64,000 bases of DNA, from positions 682,001-746,000 of the forward strand of contig NC_061800.1 in NCBI RefSeq assembly GCF_021462225.1, read 5' to 3'. A model generated the notes under the pieces. The model saw only the letters and a list, made by a program, of their open reading frames with translations. It did not search any database and had not been told where the DNA came from. A program made the translations under genes and the position numbers. Of this stretch, positions 34,286 to 46,880 are shown piece after piece. The stretch's first letter is position 1. Every line of letters starts with the position of its first letter. Source of the stretch: Girardinichthys multiradiatus (taxonomy: Eukaryota > Chordata > Actinopteri > Cyprinodontiformes > Goodeidae).

Positions 34286-34290
34286 CCATG

Positions 34291-34981
34291 CTGTAATTTA
34301 AAAACATAGAACCAAAATATAAAATAGCCTTGTGAATAAAAACTAGCACATTTATTAGATAATAAAACATTTTAATTGAATGAACACACATCAACAAAAT
34401 GTTCTATCATTTATTTTCCAATCCAACACAGCTGTGTGTTTTAATCTGCAGAGATCAAGGAGGAAATCATGCCGACCAGACAGGCTTTTACTGCAGTGAT
34501 ACCCAACACTGATGACCACAGCCAGCCACATTGTGGCTCCAGCACCGCTGGAAAATTTTATCATCGTATTTTCAAAGTTGCTTTAGTCATGTTGTCCATT
34601 AATTAACATCATTCTCTTCAAATTTCAACAACTGCCAAATTCTAATTGAAAATTCCATACCAGAGACAACATTTTATTTATTTGCATTCTCTCTTCTTCT
34701 ATTTACTTTTATTTCTTCTCTTCTTCTATTCTGCATTCCCTTCAATGATTCCGGTATCTGAAAACTACAGCATTCATCAAGCACAGCCCGCAACCATGGA
34801 GCAGTGTGCAAACCTCTTGATGAGCAAGTTTAAGGCTTAAGGCAACAACACATCAAGATCACAACTTGTCACTGTGGTGGTTTTAACCACATCAAGTTCC
34901 TACCATTAGCCAAAATGGCATCAGGCTTAAGTGCGTTAAAAAGGAACAGATCAATTGACTTCCCCCATGGTTATTTCTATA
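34291..34981. other. No gene recognised
   Basis: AT-rich single-copy-looking sequence; nothing supportable seen. Confidence 0.45.
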
Positions 34982-35277
34982 GGAAGAAACTTGTGCCATC
35001 AGAAACTGAATTTGTTTTGGTGTAATTTGAAATTGAATCCATTGGTTTGAAAATGAATTTCACTAAACTGAAACTGAATTTTATTGTTTGAAACTGAATT
35101 TATTTGCTTTTAAAATGTATTTGGTTGTATTAAAAATTCAGTTTGACTACTTTCACTTTCAAGTCTGTAATTCAATTTGAGTTCGAAAATTCAGTTTTTT
35201 GTGTCACACATCCAGGTCCTTCTGGATAGCCACAGATTCATCAAACGCAGATTCATCGATTTATGTTTCACATCAGG
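34982..35277 (+). repeat. Left terminal inverted repeat of the unclassified element
   Basis: Pairs with 37,491-37,788 reversed. Matching landmarks: GAAAC/GTTGTGCCATCAGAAACTG at the outer end, TTTCACTTTCA in the middle, and CACAGATTCATCAAACGCAG / CACAGATTAATCAAACACAG at the inner end. Confidence 0.8.
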
Positions 35278-35319
35278 TTAAACTTCCTTTACGGCATATT
35301 GAGCTGCAGCAGTGCAGCA

Positions 35320-36440
35320 TACAATTCAATTCAAAAATACTTTATTAATCCCAAAGGGAAATTAAATGTTGTTGTAGCTCATTATAAAGGTTTCTTCAAA
35401 GAGCCGTTGTAGATGCTGTGGGCAGGAAGGATCTCCTGAAGAGGATGCTCAGGGTTCTCCATAATGTTCTTCATTTTATGAAGAATCCTTATTTCCACAA
35501 TGATCTCCAGAGGTTCCAGAGGAGTCCCCAGAACAGAAACAGCCTTTTTTATCAGCTTGTTGAGCATTTTTAAGTCCCTGGCTCTGATACTGCTTCCCCA
35601 GCAGATGATGGAGAAGAGATCACACTCTCCACAACAGACTTATAGAAGATCTGCAGCATCTTGCTGCAAACACCAAAGGACCTAAGCTTCCTCAAGAAGT
35701 ACAGTCTGCTCTGTTCCTTCTTGTAGATGGCTTCACAGTTGCATCTCTACTCTAGTCTGTTGTCCAGGTGAACACCGAGGTATTTATACTCCTCCACCAC
35801 CTCCACTTCTTCTCCCATGATAGAAATAGTTTTTGACTTATTCCTGTTTCTCTTAAAATCTACAATCATCTCCTTTGTTTTAGTCACGTTCAAAATGAGA
35901 TGATTGTTTCCACACCATGCCACAAAGTGGTCCACCACCTTCCTGTACTCAGCTTCTTGTCCATCTCTGATCCACCCCACAACTGCAGAATCAACCGAGT
36001 ATTTCTGCAGATGACAGGAGTCTGTCTTCTACTGGAAGTCTGAGGTGTACTGAGTGAAAAGGAATGGTAAGAGTAACGTCCCCTGTGGTGCTCCTGTGCT
36101 GCTGACTACCTGGTTAGACTCACAACCCTTCAGTCTCACAAACTGTGGTCTGTTTGTCAGGTAGTCTTTGATCCAGGAGATTGTTGAGGCCTCCACCTGA
36201 GTCTTCTGGAGTTTCTGACAAAGCAAATCAAGTTGAATTGTGTTAAATACACTGGAGAAATCAAAGAACATGATCCTCACAGTGCTTCTGACTTTGTCCA
36301 GATGACAGTGGGTTTGTTGAAGCAGGTGTATGATGGCATCTTCAACTCCAACTCCACAGCGATAAGCAAACTGAAGGAGGTCCTGATAGTTTATTTATAC
36401 ATGAGCTTGGTGGATGTCAATCACCAAGTCAAATGATCAT
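35320..36440 (-). pseudogene. Rex1/Babar-like LINE reverse transcriptase fragment
   Basis: The 3' end carries a TTTATTAATCCCAAAGGGAA tail typical of fish Rex1-type LINEs. Minus-strand frames give, in order, LLQFAYRCGVGVEDAI, FFDFSSVFNTIQLDLL and VVSSTGAPQGTLLLPFLF, followed by KTKEMIVDFKRN and EYKYLGVHLDNRLE. These are RT palm/thumb blocks; the FADD catalytic box falls in a damaged stretch near 36,000. The copy is 5'-truncated and split by frameshifts. It lies inside the long-TIR element, so it inserted after that element. The clade is assigned from the SSAFNT-like block and tail, from memory. Confidence 0.8.
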
Positions 36441-37490
36441 CTACGAGAAGCGTCATATAAACAAATGACGGTCAAACAGTAACACTTATTCTACCTGTAG
36501 CTACTAGCTAAACATGCCAGATTAGCATAGTGCCGCCGCTGTTACGTAGGTCTGCGTTTCTCTTGCCCTTACCTCAGTGTAACTTCTGTTGCCTAGCAAC
36601 CATGTTAGCGCGAAGCGCAGAGCTGTGAAGCCAAACAAATGGAGCCTGAAGGTTAATAAGCTGTCTCTACTGTAAATAACTACACGGTTTTTATTTACCC
36701 TTTTATATATTGCTGATGGCTTATAATGCTGTTTTGTTTTAAAATGTTAATGTTATGTTCATTATTCAGCCATTTAAAATGTTGAAAATATTTTTTGTGT
36801 TCATAGATATAAATCTAACACTAGATAAAATAAATTGATGACAAATACTATTTGTTTAATATATTTGTAAAGCTTTCAACAACTTAAACACTAACATATT
36901 AACAAAGTTTAAATCAGTTTATTTGCAGAGCATAATAATAATTATTATTATTATTATATTAAATAAACCAAACATTGGTGAAACCCAGCAGGATTTTGAA
37001 AACAAGGTGCCGGGAGTCAGCTGTTCACTCGGGGTTTAGGCTCCTCAACCACCCGGTCAGCTGACAGCTGGCGAGGCGAGCGGCTGCTGGGGCAGCGGAC
37101 AAACATATCGGCGTATTTGTGCGATTAAGCGATATCTTGATAAACTGATCAGATATTTTAGGTTTACACAACTACATTTTTGTTTAAAAACATTGTAAAA
37201 GTTCAGTTGTTTCACAGAATGTGCAATATATCCAATTTTATTCACAACTTTTCTCTCTTCTCCGGCCTTTGCTACTTCCGTTTGAACAATCTACTTCGGC
37301 CCTCAATGAATCATGGGATAGGGTGGGACACGGAGGATTCACCGGACCCATCCTTCATATGCGGATAAGAAGGACGCATTTGTTGGAACCTTGGAGATTG
37401 GACAGCTTTCGTCGCCTCATCCAGGACGTTATCGGCCTACAAATGCGTCCTTTAAAGGATGCAGTCCTGAATCTGGACACAGCAATAGTG
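36441..37490. other. Interior of the long-TIR element, no transposase recognised
   Basis: Includes a CpG-containing patch (36,520-36,660) and a second at 37,060-37,110. Between them is AT-rich DNA. The stretch 37,300-37,490 (ATCATGGGATAGGGTGGGAC, TCGTCGCC region) reads as short open frames only. I do not recognise a protein. Confidence 0.4.
36588..36600. promoter_or_regulatory. X-box-like RFX site
   Basis: GTTGCCTAGCAAC is a near-palindromic X-box of the kind bound by RFX transcription factors. It sits about 60 bp upstream of an ATG (ATGGAGCCTGAAGG) within a CpG-containing patch. Function is inferred from motif only. Confidence 0.4.
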
Positions 37491-37788
37491 AATGACATCC
37501 GTGAATCAGTAAATCTGTGTTTGATTAATCTGTGGCTTCAAGAACCCGGATGTGTGACACAAACAACTGAATTTTGGAACTGAAATTGAATTTCAGACCT
37601 GAAAGTGAAAGTAATCAAACTGAATTTTCAATACAAACCAAAGCAAACAAATTCAGTTTTAAATCATTATATTCAGTTTCAGTTTAGTAAAATTCATTTT
37701 CAAACCAATGTATTTAATTTCAAATTACACAAAAACAGATTCAGTCTGAGCAATTCAAATTCAGTTTCTGATGGCACAACTTTCTTCC
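37491..37788 (-). repeat. Right terminal inverted repeat of the unclassified element
   Basis: Inverted, diverged copy of 34,982-35,277; see that entry for the paired landmarks. Confidence 0.8.
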
Positions 37789-40640
37789 CATGTAGGTCCT
37801 TCTTTAAAAGGTGACACTTGAAACTAGAAGAAAGCTGAGAATAATTGGTAGGCAACACACCATGGAGCGGTGGTCAGCAGCCAAACACCTGACATAATTA
37901 TTAATAACAGCCTCATGCACTGCCCGTATGTTTTACCATAACGTTTCTGTAATGCTTTGTAACAAGGCTTAATGAAAACCATTTCAGCTGTGTTTAGCAG
38001 TCATAATAGATAAATCAATGAGATAATGTTGAGGTTGCCACCAGATTTAGCACTTGATTAAAGGACTGTTTCACTGGTTTTAAGAAATCTCTACCATGTT
38101 TGATAAATATTAGCTACAAATCTAAAATTATAAACTGATAAAAGGTAGACTGGATTATTCCACACCAAAAAGATTTTTTTAAAACACACTTACTGATTTG
38201 TAAAAGCTTTTATTCTATTAGCAAAAACAATGAAATCCATCAAGAGCGGAGTGATCCTGTTTATCTGCATTGCACAATCCATGTTTGACCAGACCTAAGG
38301 TTATATACATGCCAAATAAAACACTTTACATTGTTCTTACCTTAAGCAGATAGGAAGTATCTGTGTAAAATAATCCAGATTTTAAGAAATTTAAAAGTTG
38401 TTTTAAATTTTAGATTTGATGACTCATTTTCATTTACTGTGGGAATGTTTGATATATGATTATATATAGAGGCCTCAAAGTGAACTTAGAGGTGTGCAGA
38501 CATGACATGGTGTGATAAAACATGCTTCAGTACTGAGTACAGAAGCTTTACCCACAGAAATTAGAAATGCATTAAAATATTCGTTGAGTATTTAGGTTTT
38601 CAGAAAGATTCTGACGGATATTATTCAGTGTACAAGATGGAGCAGAGAAGTGAATAAAACTAGCCCTCTAAGGTTCTACGCACTAAATTACTAAAACATG
38701 AAAACAAAAAATGTAAACATATTTTTACATTAGATGCAGTCATTTTTAAAGCCTAGAGTGGAATAAAATAAAATAATTCAATTTGTTTCTTTTGTTCTTT
38801 TTGTCAAAATTGTATGAATAAAATACAAATCAAAGCTGAGTATAAAGCATAGCATTTTTTTTATTTAAAATATATTTTTGATTCCATACTATTCAGCTGT
38901 GGCTTACATTACATTGTGCTCCCACAATTTGTCTATGTGTTTCTGTACAATTCACCACAGGCTTCCTTCTAAGGGCTTATTTTTCAACCTGTCCTTCCCC
39001 CTGGATTCAAGGCTTTTACTGGTTCAATATTTTATACTTCAAACCTTATTTCTACCCCTGGCTCCGCTGCTGTGTAACCAAGATCCTCCAAAATGTCTGT
39101 TCTAGTTTTCCTGCTGTCTACATTTACACATAAGGCACTGTTTAAATGAGGCAAATTATTAAATGATTAAGGAGCAGAAAGTTAAACTTAAGAGATTCAC
39201 ATTTCAAGCAACTGAAACAACACAACTCTTTCCCTGTGTTTCGATGAGCCTACTGTCATTCTCACATTCATTATTTCAGGAATTACATTATCTCTTTGAT
39301 GGCACGCTGCTTCCACTTGATTTTGTCTCTCAAAGGATCGGTGAGTCTGAACGTGAGAAGAGGCAGTGTAATGCCACGGCGCTTTGCCTCATTTACCATC
39401 TGATAAATTCATCAGGCCCTGAATGTGTACAGCTGCAGAAGTTCACTGAGTGGCTGCTGCACATTCATTAGTGAGTGAATCTGCAGCTGCATCTCACACA
39501 CATGCACACACACCTCACCGCTGCTCCTATGAAGCTGCATGCATGCTCTGCATCAACACCTTTCCCGGAAAATAATTAGTAGTGAAGTATATGCTCACTG
39601 AGCTAACTTGAAGCATAAAAGTTTAAATAAATGTGTGTGTGTGTGCGTGTAGTGAGGGGGGTGGGTGTTGCCACCCCAGAAACCGATTCCATCTCATAAA
39701 AAATAGATGGCTGGTGAAGCGGTCTCCTGTGAGGAGATCACTGGAAGCGAGGCAGTATTCCTCCCACAGACTCACACTGAAGACTGTCATATCAGCCACT
39801 AATGAAAGCCTTTTTCCCTCCGAATCAGGCCTCATGTGGGCTGACAACTGTGCCTTCCCTGGCCTTATTAAGGAAGGAGATTAAGAATTTTGCCACTAAA
39901 TGTGCAATAAATGTTACAAATCTATAAATATGTTAAAATCACATATACCCAGAATTACAGATCACTTAAGTTGTTCCACATTTTGTTCAATCAATGTTTT
40001 TTTAGAATCAGAACATTTTACAAAAAACTGTCCACAAGTGAAAGACGGGGCTCTAAATGCATACCGGCATTATTAATTAAGGGATTTCAGCTCCCTATCC
40101 CAGCTCTGCTCTAACAGCAGACACTCTGAGTGACAATCTGTGGGTTAACAGGCAGCCAGAGATGTGGCAGTGAGGAGGCTCTGACCCCGACAGGCATCTC
40201 ATCTATTCCTGACCGCACACAGACAGACCAGACACCAAATTCCCCAGCACCAAATCCAGCGAATCTATGCTATTTCCCTGATTTCACAATAGATATAAGA
40301 ATGAAATTGGCTTTCTCACAACAGAGAATGCAACCTCATGGATCTCTGTAACAGTTTAGTGAGAGTAGGAATTAATTTTTGAAAGTCTTAATGGGTTTCA
40401 AATCATTTAGCATTGTTATTACTGAGAGAAGATTGTGTCATTTATCAGCGCCGGCCATGGGGGCAAGGAAAATGATATTTTGGTATTAGTCAAACAGAAT
40501 AGTAATACTCAACATTTCTAGTTATTTCTGACAAATATTTACTTTTAGAAGAAAACATTTTGTAGCTTCTACAATAAGATGGCACGTTTAATTGTAAAAA
40601 AAAAAAAAGTTTGAACTTCACAATTTTAACATTGACTTAA
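37789..40640. other. Non-coding, no gene recognised
   Basis: AT-rich DNA with a TG microsatellite near 39,632. A stretch at 39,279-39,340 is bounded by an acceptor-like TTTCAG and a donor-like GTGAGT, but it encodes no recognised domain. Confidence 0.45.
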
Positions 40641-40880
40641 CAATACCCTGCAAATTATTTATACCACCTAAATTTCTATAGTTTTTTGTTACACTATAGC
40701 CACAAAAATATGGATTTAGATCAATGGATTTTCTTGGCAGTTTATATGACAGACCAACAATAAGTAGTATGTAATTGTTAAATTGAGGTAAAATTAAATA
40801 CTTTTGAAAAATATAAATAAATGCCACTGAAAAGGGTGGTATGCAGGTGTATTCAGCCTACTGAGAAGGTGGTTCTATAA
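40641..40880 (+). mobile_element. Tc1-like terminal arm fragment
   Basis: TGTTACACTATAGCCACAAA, TATATGACAGACCAACAATA and GTATGCAGGTGTATTCAGCC occur in the order found in the left arm of a common fish Tc1-like family, here strongly diverged. No transposase or right end was found next to it. Confidence 0.55.
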
Positions 40881-43800
40881 TACTTTGTATTAACTTCTTT
40901 GTGTTTTTCTTTCAAATCCCAGTAAGTCGTTAGTTGTAACATTACAAAATGGGAGAAGGTTTAGGGAAGTTTTAGAAGGAAGTACATAGGTGACATCAGA
41001 ATAAGGAGCAATCTCAGAATAATCTTCACTTTGTAGATCAAATAAAGCGAAGTCGAAGAGACATGATGAGTCTGTCCCAAACACAAAGTGAAAGCAGTGA
41101 GTGAAGAGGCTTTACAAGGCCATAGCTGTCAGAAATGGTTTCGTTTAATTAAAAAAAAAATCCAAACACAATCCAAATAAAAAAAGCTAATAAAGAGAGC
41201 ACAGAGCCCAAAATATTGCAAAGGTGAGAGTTAATTAAGCTACTTAAACTGACACTGCATCAAACTGCACTAAAAGCTGCATCTAAAGAAGTGCTGATAA
41301 ATGCACACATATCTCACAGTTAAATATACTGTAGTTTAAACATGAGTTCTGTTTTATAATAATGACAAAAATAAAATAACTCCTTGTTTTGAATGATCCA
41401 AATAAAAGCTCCAGAGGAAGAAAATGCCACTGTGACTAAAAACCCCAAAACATTTGGAAAAATCAACCACCTTATTTCTTTTGACTTTTGTCAATTGATT
41501 AAATCCTTAAAAGACAAATGGGATCAACTCCCCTTTTTCCTCTTGAGAATTGGTGGCGTTTATTCTACAGCTGACAGAGAAAGAAGAAAGGAAGTCTTCT
41601 TCAGAAAGGGTTTTTGTAATGTTCCTGTTCTCCCCTATTTTCTCTGAATATCGGTGACTCCCTTCACTGTACCATGACATCTTGCTATTTTAGCATTGGG
41701 CATTTTTTTCTATTGCTTTCCTGACTGGTAACTTTGGACAGTGAGATCAATATGACCTTATGTACACTCTCTGGAATCTATGGTTTTAGCCAAAGGAAGC
41801 AAATTTGCAAATGTTAGAGACATCCAAATAGTACTAGTAAAGTTTGGTTTTTTAGGTGCTGATATACTCCTGCTAAAGAAGACTGAATGCAGAAAATGAA
41901 TCAGAAGGTGCTTCAGCAAAGTATTTATTAGGGGTGCTCATATTTATGCAACAAGGTTTTCAATCTTTTTATTTTACACCCAGCTCTTTTTTCCAGTTGG
42001 GTTGTTCAAAATAAATATCACATTATATCTGGAAAAATGTTTTAAAATAATTTTACAAAGTCCAACGTTTCACATCCCAACACCTCGGTAGAACCAGTGA
42101 ATACATTAAATGGTCCAGGCCCGGAATCACACCTAGTACAGCTGTACCGAAGGCTCACTGCCATTGAATATCCTGCAGCCACTCAAACCGCTGAGCCCGC
42201 GGCGCTCCACTGCCTGGGTACTTTAATCTATCTCCAAACATGATTTTTAAGCTCATCAGCAAACAGTTCATCAAATGGGATTAACAAAATCAGCAGCCAC
42301 TATTTGAACATAAAATCAAAATTAAAACTCAGAAATAAGCCTTCCATTAATAGCTGCTCCTACTTCCTGCTGGCAGCATAAAAAGCAGCCTGGGCTATGA
42401 AGAGCAAATCAACATCATGCGAGCTTAGTCTATCTCATTTAACACACTAATCAATGCTCACACAATACTGCGACAAATCCCAACCGTGACAGAATTTCTC
42501 TGATGATGTAAGATATCACCCTCTGAGCGTCCATATGAGGATGTCTGTGGGCAGACCTTCTCAGAATCACAACAAAACCCTATTTTAAAAGAAATTCCAC
42601 AAAAGGGCAATTTAAGAATGCGTAATTAAAGAGGCAGCTCTGATCCATTAACTGTGGGCCTACAGGAGGATCTTGTTCCAAGGGGACATTGAGTGCAGAT
42701 GTTTTTGGCTACAGGGTGGGGCCTACGTGAAGTCCTGGACTATTTATGATTTTGGAACTGGTTCTGAGCCATGTTTGGAGAGTAACAGGGTCATCTAACA
42801 CATGCAGGGATTCATGTCAGAATACCTGCAGTAGTTTTAGTCTTGTGACTGATACAGAGAAAGGTGGGGGAAAATTCCAGTTCCCCATCGTGTAGGTCTC
42901 AGTAATATACAGTCTAAAACAACAGCAGCAGGGTCATTAAAGGCCTCAGACGCAGCTGTGCACAACTCAGTATGTTTGAAAGAAAAGCACTCTCACCCCC
43001 TGCAGTACATAATCACTTCTTCTTATTGTTGAGACTGCTGGAGGGCACCTCACGGTTTGCTGTTGTCGAGATACATTTCAAGTGTGGCTAATGAAGCTGG
43101 ATTGTATGGTCATAATGCAATAATTGAAAGAAAATCGTTACTTTGATATAATTGTAAGTAATTCTTTTAATGTGATTGGAAAACCCACACCAATACAGAA
43201 TCAATTAACTCCTGCTGCAGAATGACCCATCAAGTGCTAGAATCCAATGACACTCCTGTCACATCTCATTAAAAAGTCAAAGGACTTTCCTCAGAGAGGA
43301 AATGGCTGCCATTGTCTGTGCCTCCTGACAGAGCAGCTGTGACACCGCTCCACTAGCCTCCTTCTTTCTCCCATTGGTAAATATGAGAGCAGCACTTTGA
43401 CCTCCAAGAGCATCTGAGTGTTTCATCACAGCACTGTATGTCAGGCCTGATCACTGCAAACATTTGAGAAGCACATGACTGTCATGGATGAAGAATGTAG
43501 CTGTCAGTTCAGCTCTCTTCCTCACCTGAACATGACCAGCTTAAACACTGATGTCACACCCAGCCTATAGCTCAGGGAGGCAAACAGATCAAATGGTGGC
43601 AGGCGTCTGGTGGATTTACTGCTGGGAGCCCCTTTTAGCTTTTAACGTGAAAAGAAAGGGAAACTCAATTATGATATTTAAATAAAGGCAGACGCCCATT
43701 GTACCAGTTATGATATAAAACAAATCAGAGAAAAGCTGACTAAACCAGACAGTGATTTAAATGTTTCATGTTATTTTTTGTTGTTAAAAGCCTTTAAAAC

Positions 43801-44776
43801 GTTTTTTGAAATTATCTCTTGTATCAGGCTTTATAGAATTAATCTATTTTAATGCATTCACAATTTCAGCTCTGTCCTATTTTTACTTTAGATAATACAG
43901 TAAAACTTTTAATGAGGTATTTTATATTGTTACCTAATTTAATCCATTTGAGTTGTTTGAATCAGGGCAGAGACATTCAGGGACCGGGTATCCAATGACA
44001 GCAGGTACTTTGGATAGTTCTAAGTCAGATTTACAACTTATTTGTAACTTTAGCCTTGAAAAGCCAAAGCAACAACCCAACTCTACAACACAACACTGCA
44101 GTTTCACAACTAATCCACTGATTATGGAGAAAAGATAGGTTGGCAACAGGAATTTATTCATGGCATTTACAAAACAAGTCTAAACATGAAACAAAAAAAG
44201 AATAGCTGCAATTATCTCTGCTTTTGCCAAAATGATACACTAATTAGTACATTTATAATAATATCTGTGACATTTATTGTATTATTATTTAGAATTTGAC
44301 ACAAAATAAAGATTCTATGCAACTTGACCGACATGCTGCTTATTGCTTCCAAACTGTAGGTTTTTAATCAGAGTTGCCTCAATAAGAGTGAAATGTTGCA
44401 TCCCTGCAGCATAATGCTGCCACCATCCTGTTTATTAAATTTCCACATCATGGCTGTCTGTGCTTTTAGTAAGCAGAAAAATGTGAAAAACAGCTGGAGA
44501 CATCTTTCATGTATGCAAAAGAAAAGTGTAGGATCCTTCTTTAAGCCATCTGATTAGCATTGTGCAGCAGCAACATCTGGGGAAGGGACACCCAGCCCCA
44601 TCCAGCTGCAGAAAACTCTGGTCACTCAAGCCTTCTCTCTAACATTAGGAAATACTTTAAACCAAAGAAATGGTATAAAGGAAACTTTTAAAGGTTTATA
44701 AAATCTGATATATCTGATACCAGTAGCTGCTCCCTCCTTAATCAATGGGCTGGGAAGTTCAAGGTTAGCCAACAAA
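40881..44776. other. Non-coding, no gene recognised
   Basis: TATTAGGGGTGCTCATATTTATGCAACA near 41,928 (given here only as a landmark, first bases TATTAGGGGTGCTCATATTT) resembles the arm of a degenerate DNA transposon. The 42,200-43,500 part is more GC-balanced and repeat-free, as conserved intronic or intergenic DNA often is. No coding exon supported. Confidence 0.4.
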
Positions 44777-44817
44777 AAAATGATAGTTTGCAGTTTTCAA
44801 CTGCAAACTATCATTTT
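44777..44817. repeat. Perfect 19-bp inverted repeat with 3-base loop
   Basis: AAAATGATAGTTTGCAGTT, loop TTC, AACTGCAAACTATCATTTT. The arms pair without mismatch. There is no Tc1-like TA-flanked terminal sequence around it. Confidence 0.85.
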
Positions 44818-46880
44818 ATTAATATTTGGATAGTCGTGTGTCATGGTTTTCACCATGTTGCACTACCCTACATAAAACAACTGCCTAGTTCAAGATAGCC
44901 ATCCCATAATAAAGCATGAGTATTGTTAATGACTATTAGGGTCCCCCAACTCCCTTTTCCTACCTCAATGCATACTGATAATCAGTCATGAGCCCTATAC
45001 TGCTTCCAGCCCATGTCTACAGCTACTACTCAAACTGATCTACAGTGTACATCAATAAATTAGCTGGTGGAGAATGTTATACTATTCTGCTCACTTTTGA
45101 ACAAATGACTTTTATTAAGTAAGAACTCATTACTGGGAATAATTACTTGATTACTGAACATGGAACTAGTGTTCCAGGGCAGCCCCCAGCATTACTCTGG
45201 AACAAAGCTCAACAATACAGCAAAAGTACCGATGGTATAAAGGTTCTTACTTAAGGCTGGGAGGAAAATCAAATCACACTTAGTCATTAAAATATGTTTT
45301 CAAAGCATTAAGAACTATTTTATGTTGTAGCTCAGAAAATCCTAAATGTTTGGTTTTATGTACACCTTGTGCATTCTAAGCTAAGAACCAGGGTTCAGGG
45401 GCCAGGAGTAATAAGTCATACAAAAAAAGTGAATCTGATGACAAAATCTGAGAATATTTCAGACAGCAGACATAAAATAATTTGAACTGAATAACTCAGA
45501 GCAGGACTAAAAATGTGTTGTTTATTACACAATTTTTCCACCTTTTTCCATCTTTAACCAGGACTTGTGGTCCTTCTGCTTTGTGCAGTGACCTTGGTTA
45601 GGGACAAAGTATGTACTCTTGATCTGAACCCAGAATCTTTGAACATTGGGATCTTGTCATAATCGATGCCTTAATAATAAATGATCCTCATTTCTAATGT
45701 TTAACAGAACTGTTTCCTGTGGTTTCCACCCAACCATCTCTCTGGACTGGACATCCAAAGGTGTATATTTGAATTAGTGTATGACATAGCTGTGGCAAAC
45801 AGAATGTCTCATTTTACATTTTAGCAGACACTCATTCTTATTACTGCCACATTGAAACCTCTTGCTGAAGCACACAACCCAACATTTTTATTATGTGTTC
45901 AATGTATAATCTCTTTAATATTTTATAAACAATATCAGGTCTGTCTGGACAAATTTCTGAGATTTTTTCAACAAGCTGTAGTTGATGCTGCATTTTACTA
46001 CTTTGAGAAGAGGTCTTAGATGGGCACTCAGTTTAGAACTGAAGAACTATATCTGTCCAAATACAGTTTCCCAGTTCCATCCTTCCAGTGAAACCAACAA
46101 AGCTCCCTGCCAGTTTATGAGATGTTCATAAAATAAAGGCAAAACTGAAAAACCTATTTTTAACCTTTTGAAAGATGACTACTTTGTGTGAAATGAAGGT
46201 TCTAACAATTTTAATTCCTAATTTGAATTTTCTTCTTTAACTATAGGAACAACTCAATAAAAGTGACTAATTAAAAAACAGGCCTGCTAATCAACAAGCA
46301 CTCATCACATAAATACTGATTTTCATTTTCAGCAGTAATTCCAAATCTAACCTTAAACAACAGAATCAAACCAATTCCAACGTGTCCAGCTAACCGGAGC
46401 CGGAAGCTTAGTAAACCATATTTATCGTATGTTTTAAAACGTCACTTTTGTTGACATTGGTTAAATCAGTGTTCTGAACAGCCCAGACTGGCCCAAATAC
46501 CGCAGTTAACAGAGGGGACAACATGTTGGAGTGAATGTTCAGTGAGAGGCTGCAGGTTGTCTGGTGAAGATGCTCTCCTGCAGGAGCCGAACCCCAGCAG
46601 AACATCCAGCTGTGGCCACTCAGCACTTTGATCAGCTCAGAGACCACATGAAGCAACGGAACAGAAACGAACCTGTTTGCTTGACCTTCATTCTCTCGAT
46701 CCGATTCATCAACTTTTTCACATGTACAAGAAAAACTAGCCCGACTGTGAGAGAAGACAACCAACAACATCAGCCACCGTCACGGCACCCCTCCAGCCGG
46801 GCAGCATCAGCAGCTCCAGCCGGGCAGCATCAGCAGCTCCAGCCGGGCAGCAGCAGCGCGCTGACAGGTGCCATACTCAC
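44818..46880. other. Non-coding, no gene recognised
   Basis: AT-rich DNA. If the candidate exon at 46,881-46,953 is real, this is the beginning of its first intron. Confidence 0.4.

Larger units (their letters stand above)
34982..37788. mobile_element. Unclassified element with about 300-bp terminal inverted repeats
   Basis: The left arm (from GGAAGAAACTTGTGCCATCA) and the right arm (ending TGATGGCACAACTTTCTTCC) are diverged inverted copies over about 300 bp. Both are made of repeated AAACTGAATTT-type blocks and end inside with GTGTCACACATCC. The about 2.2-kb interior contains a Rex1-like LINE fragment, so the original element was about 1.7 kb. No transposase is recognisable in it. The target duplication is unclear. 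It is probably a non-autonomous DNA transposon of a superfamily I cannot assign. Confidence 0.75.

Noticed and set aside
36938..36960. ATT/AAT tract as a structural element
   Set aside because: Ordinary trinucleotide microsatellite inside AT-rich DNA.
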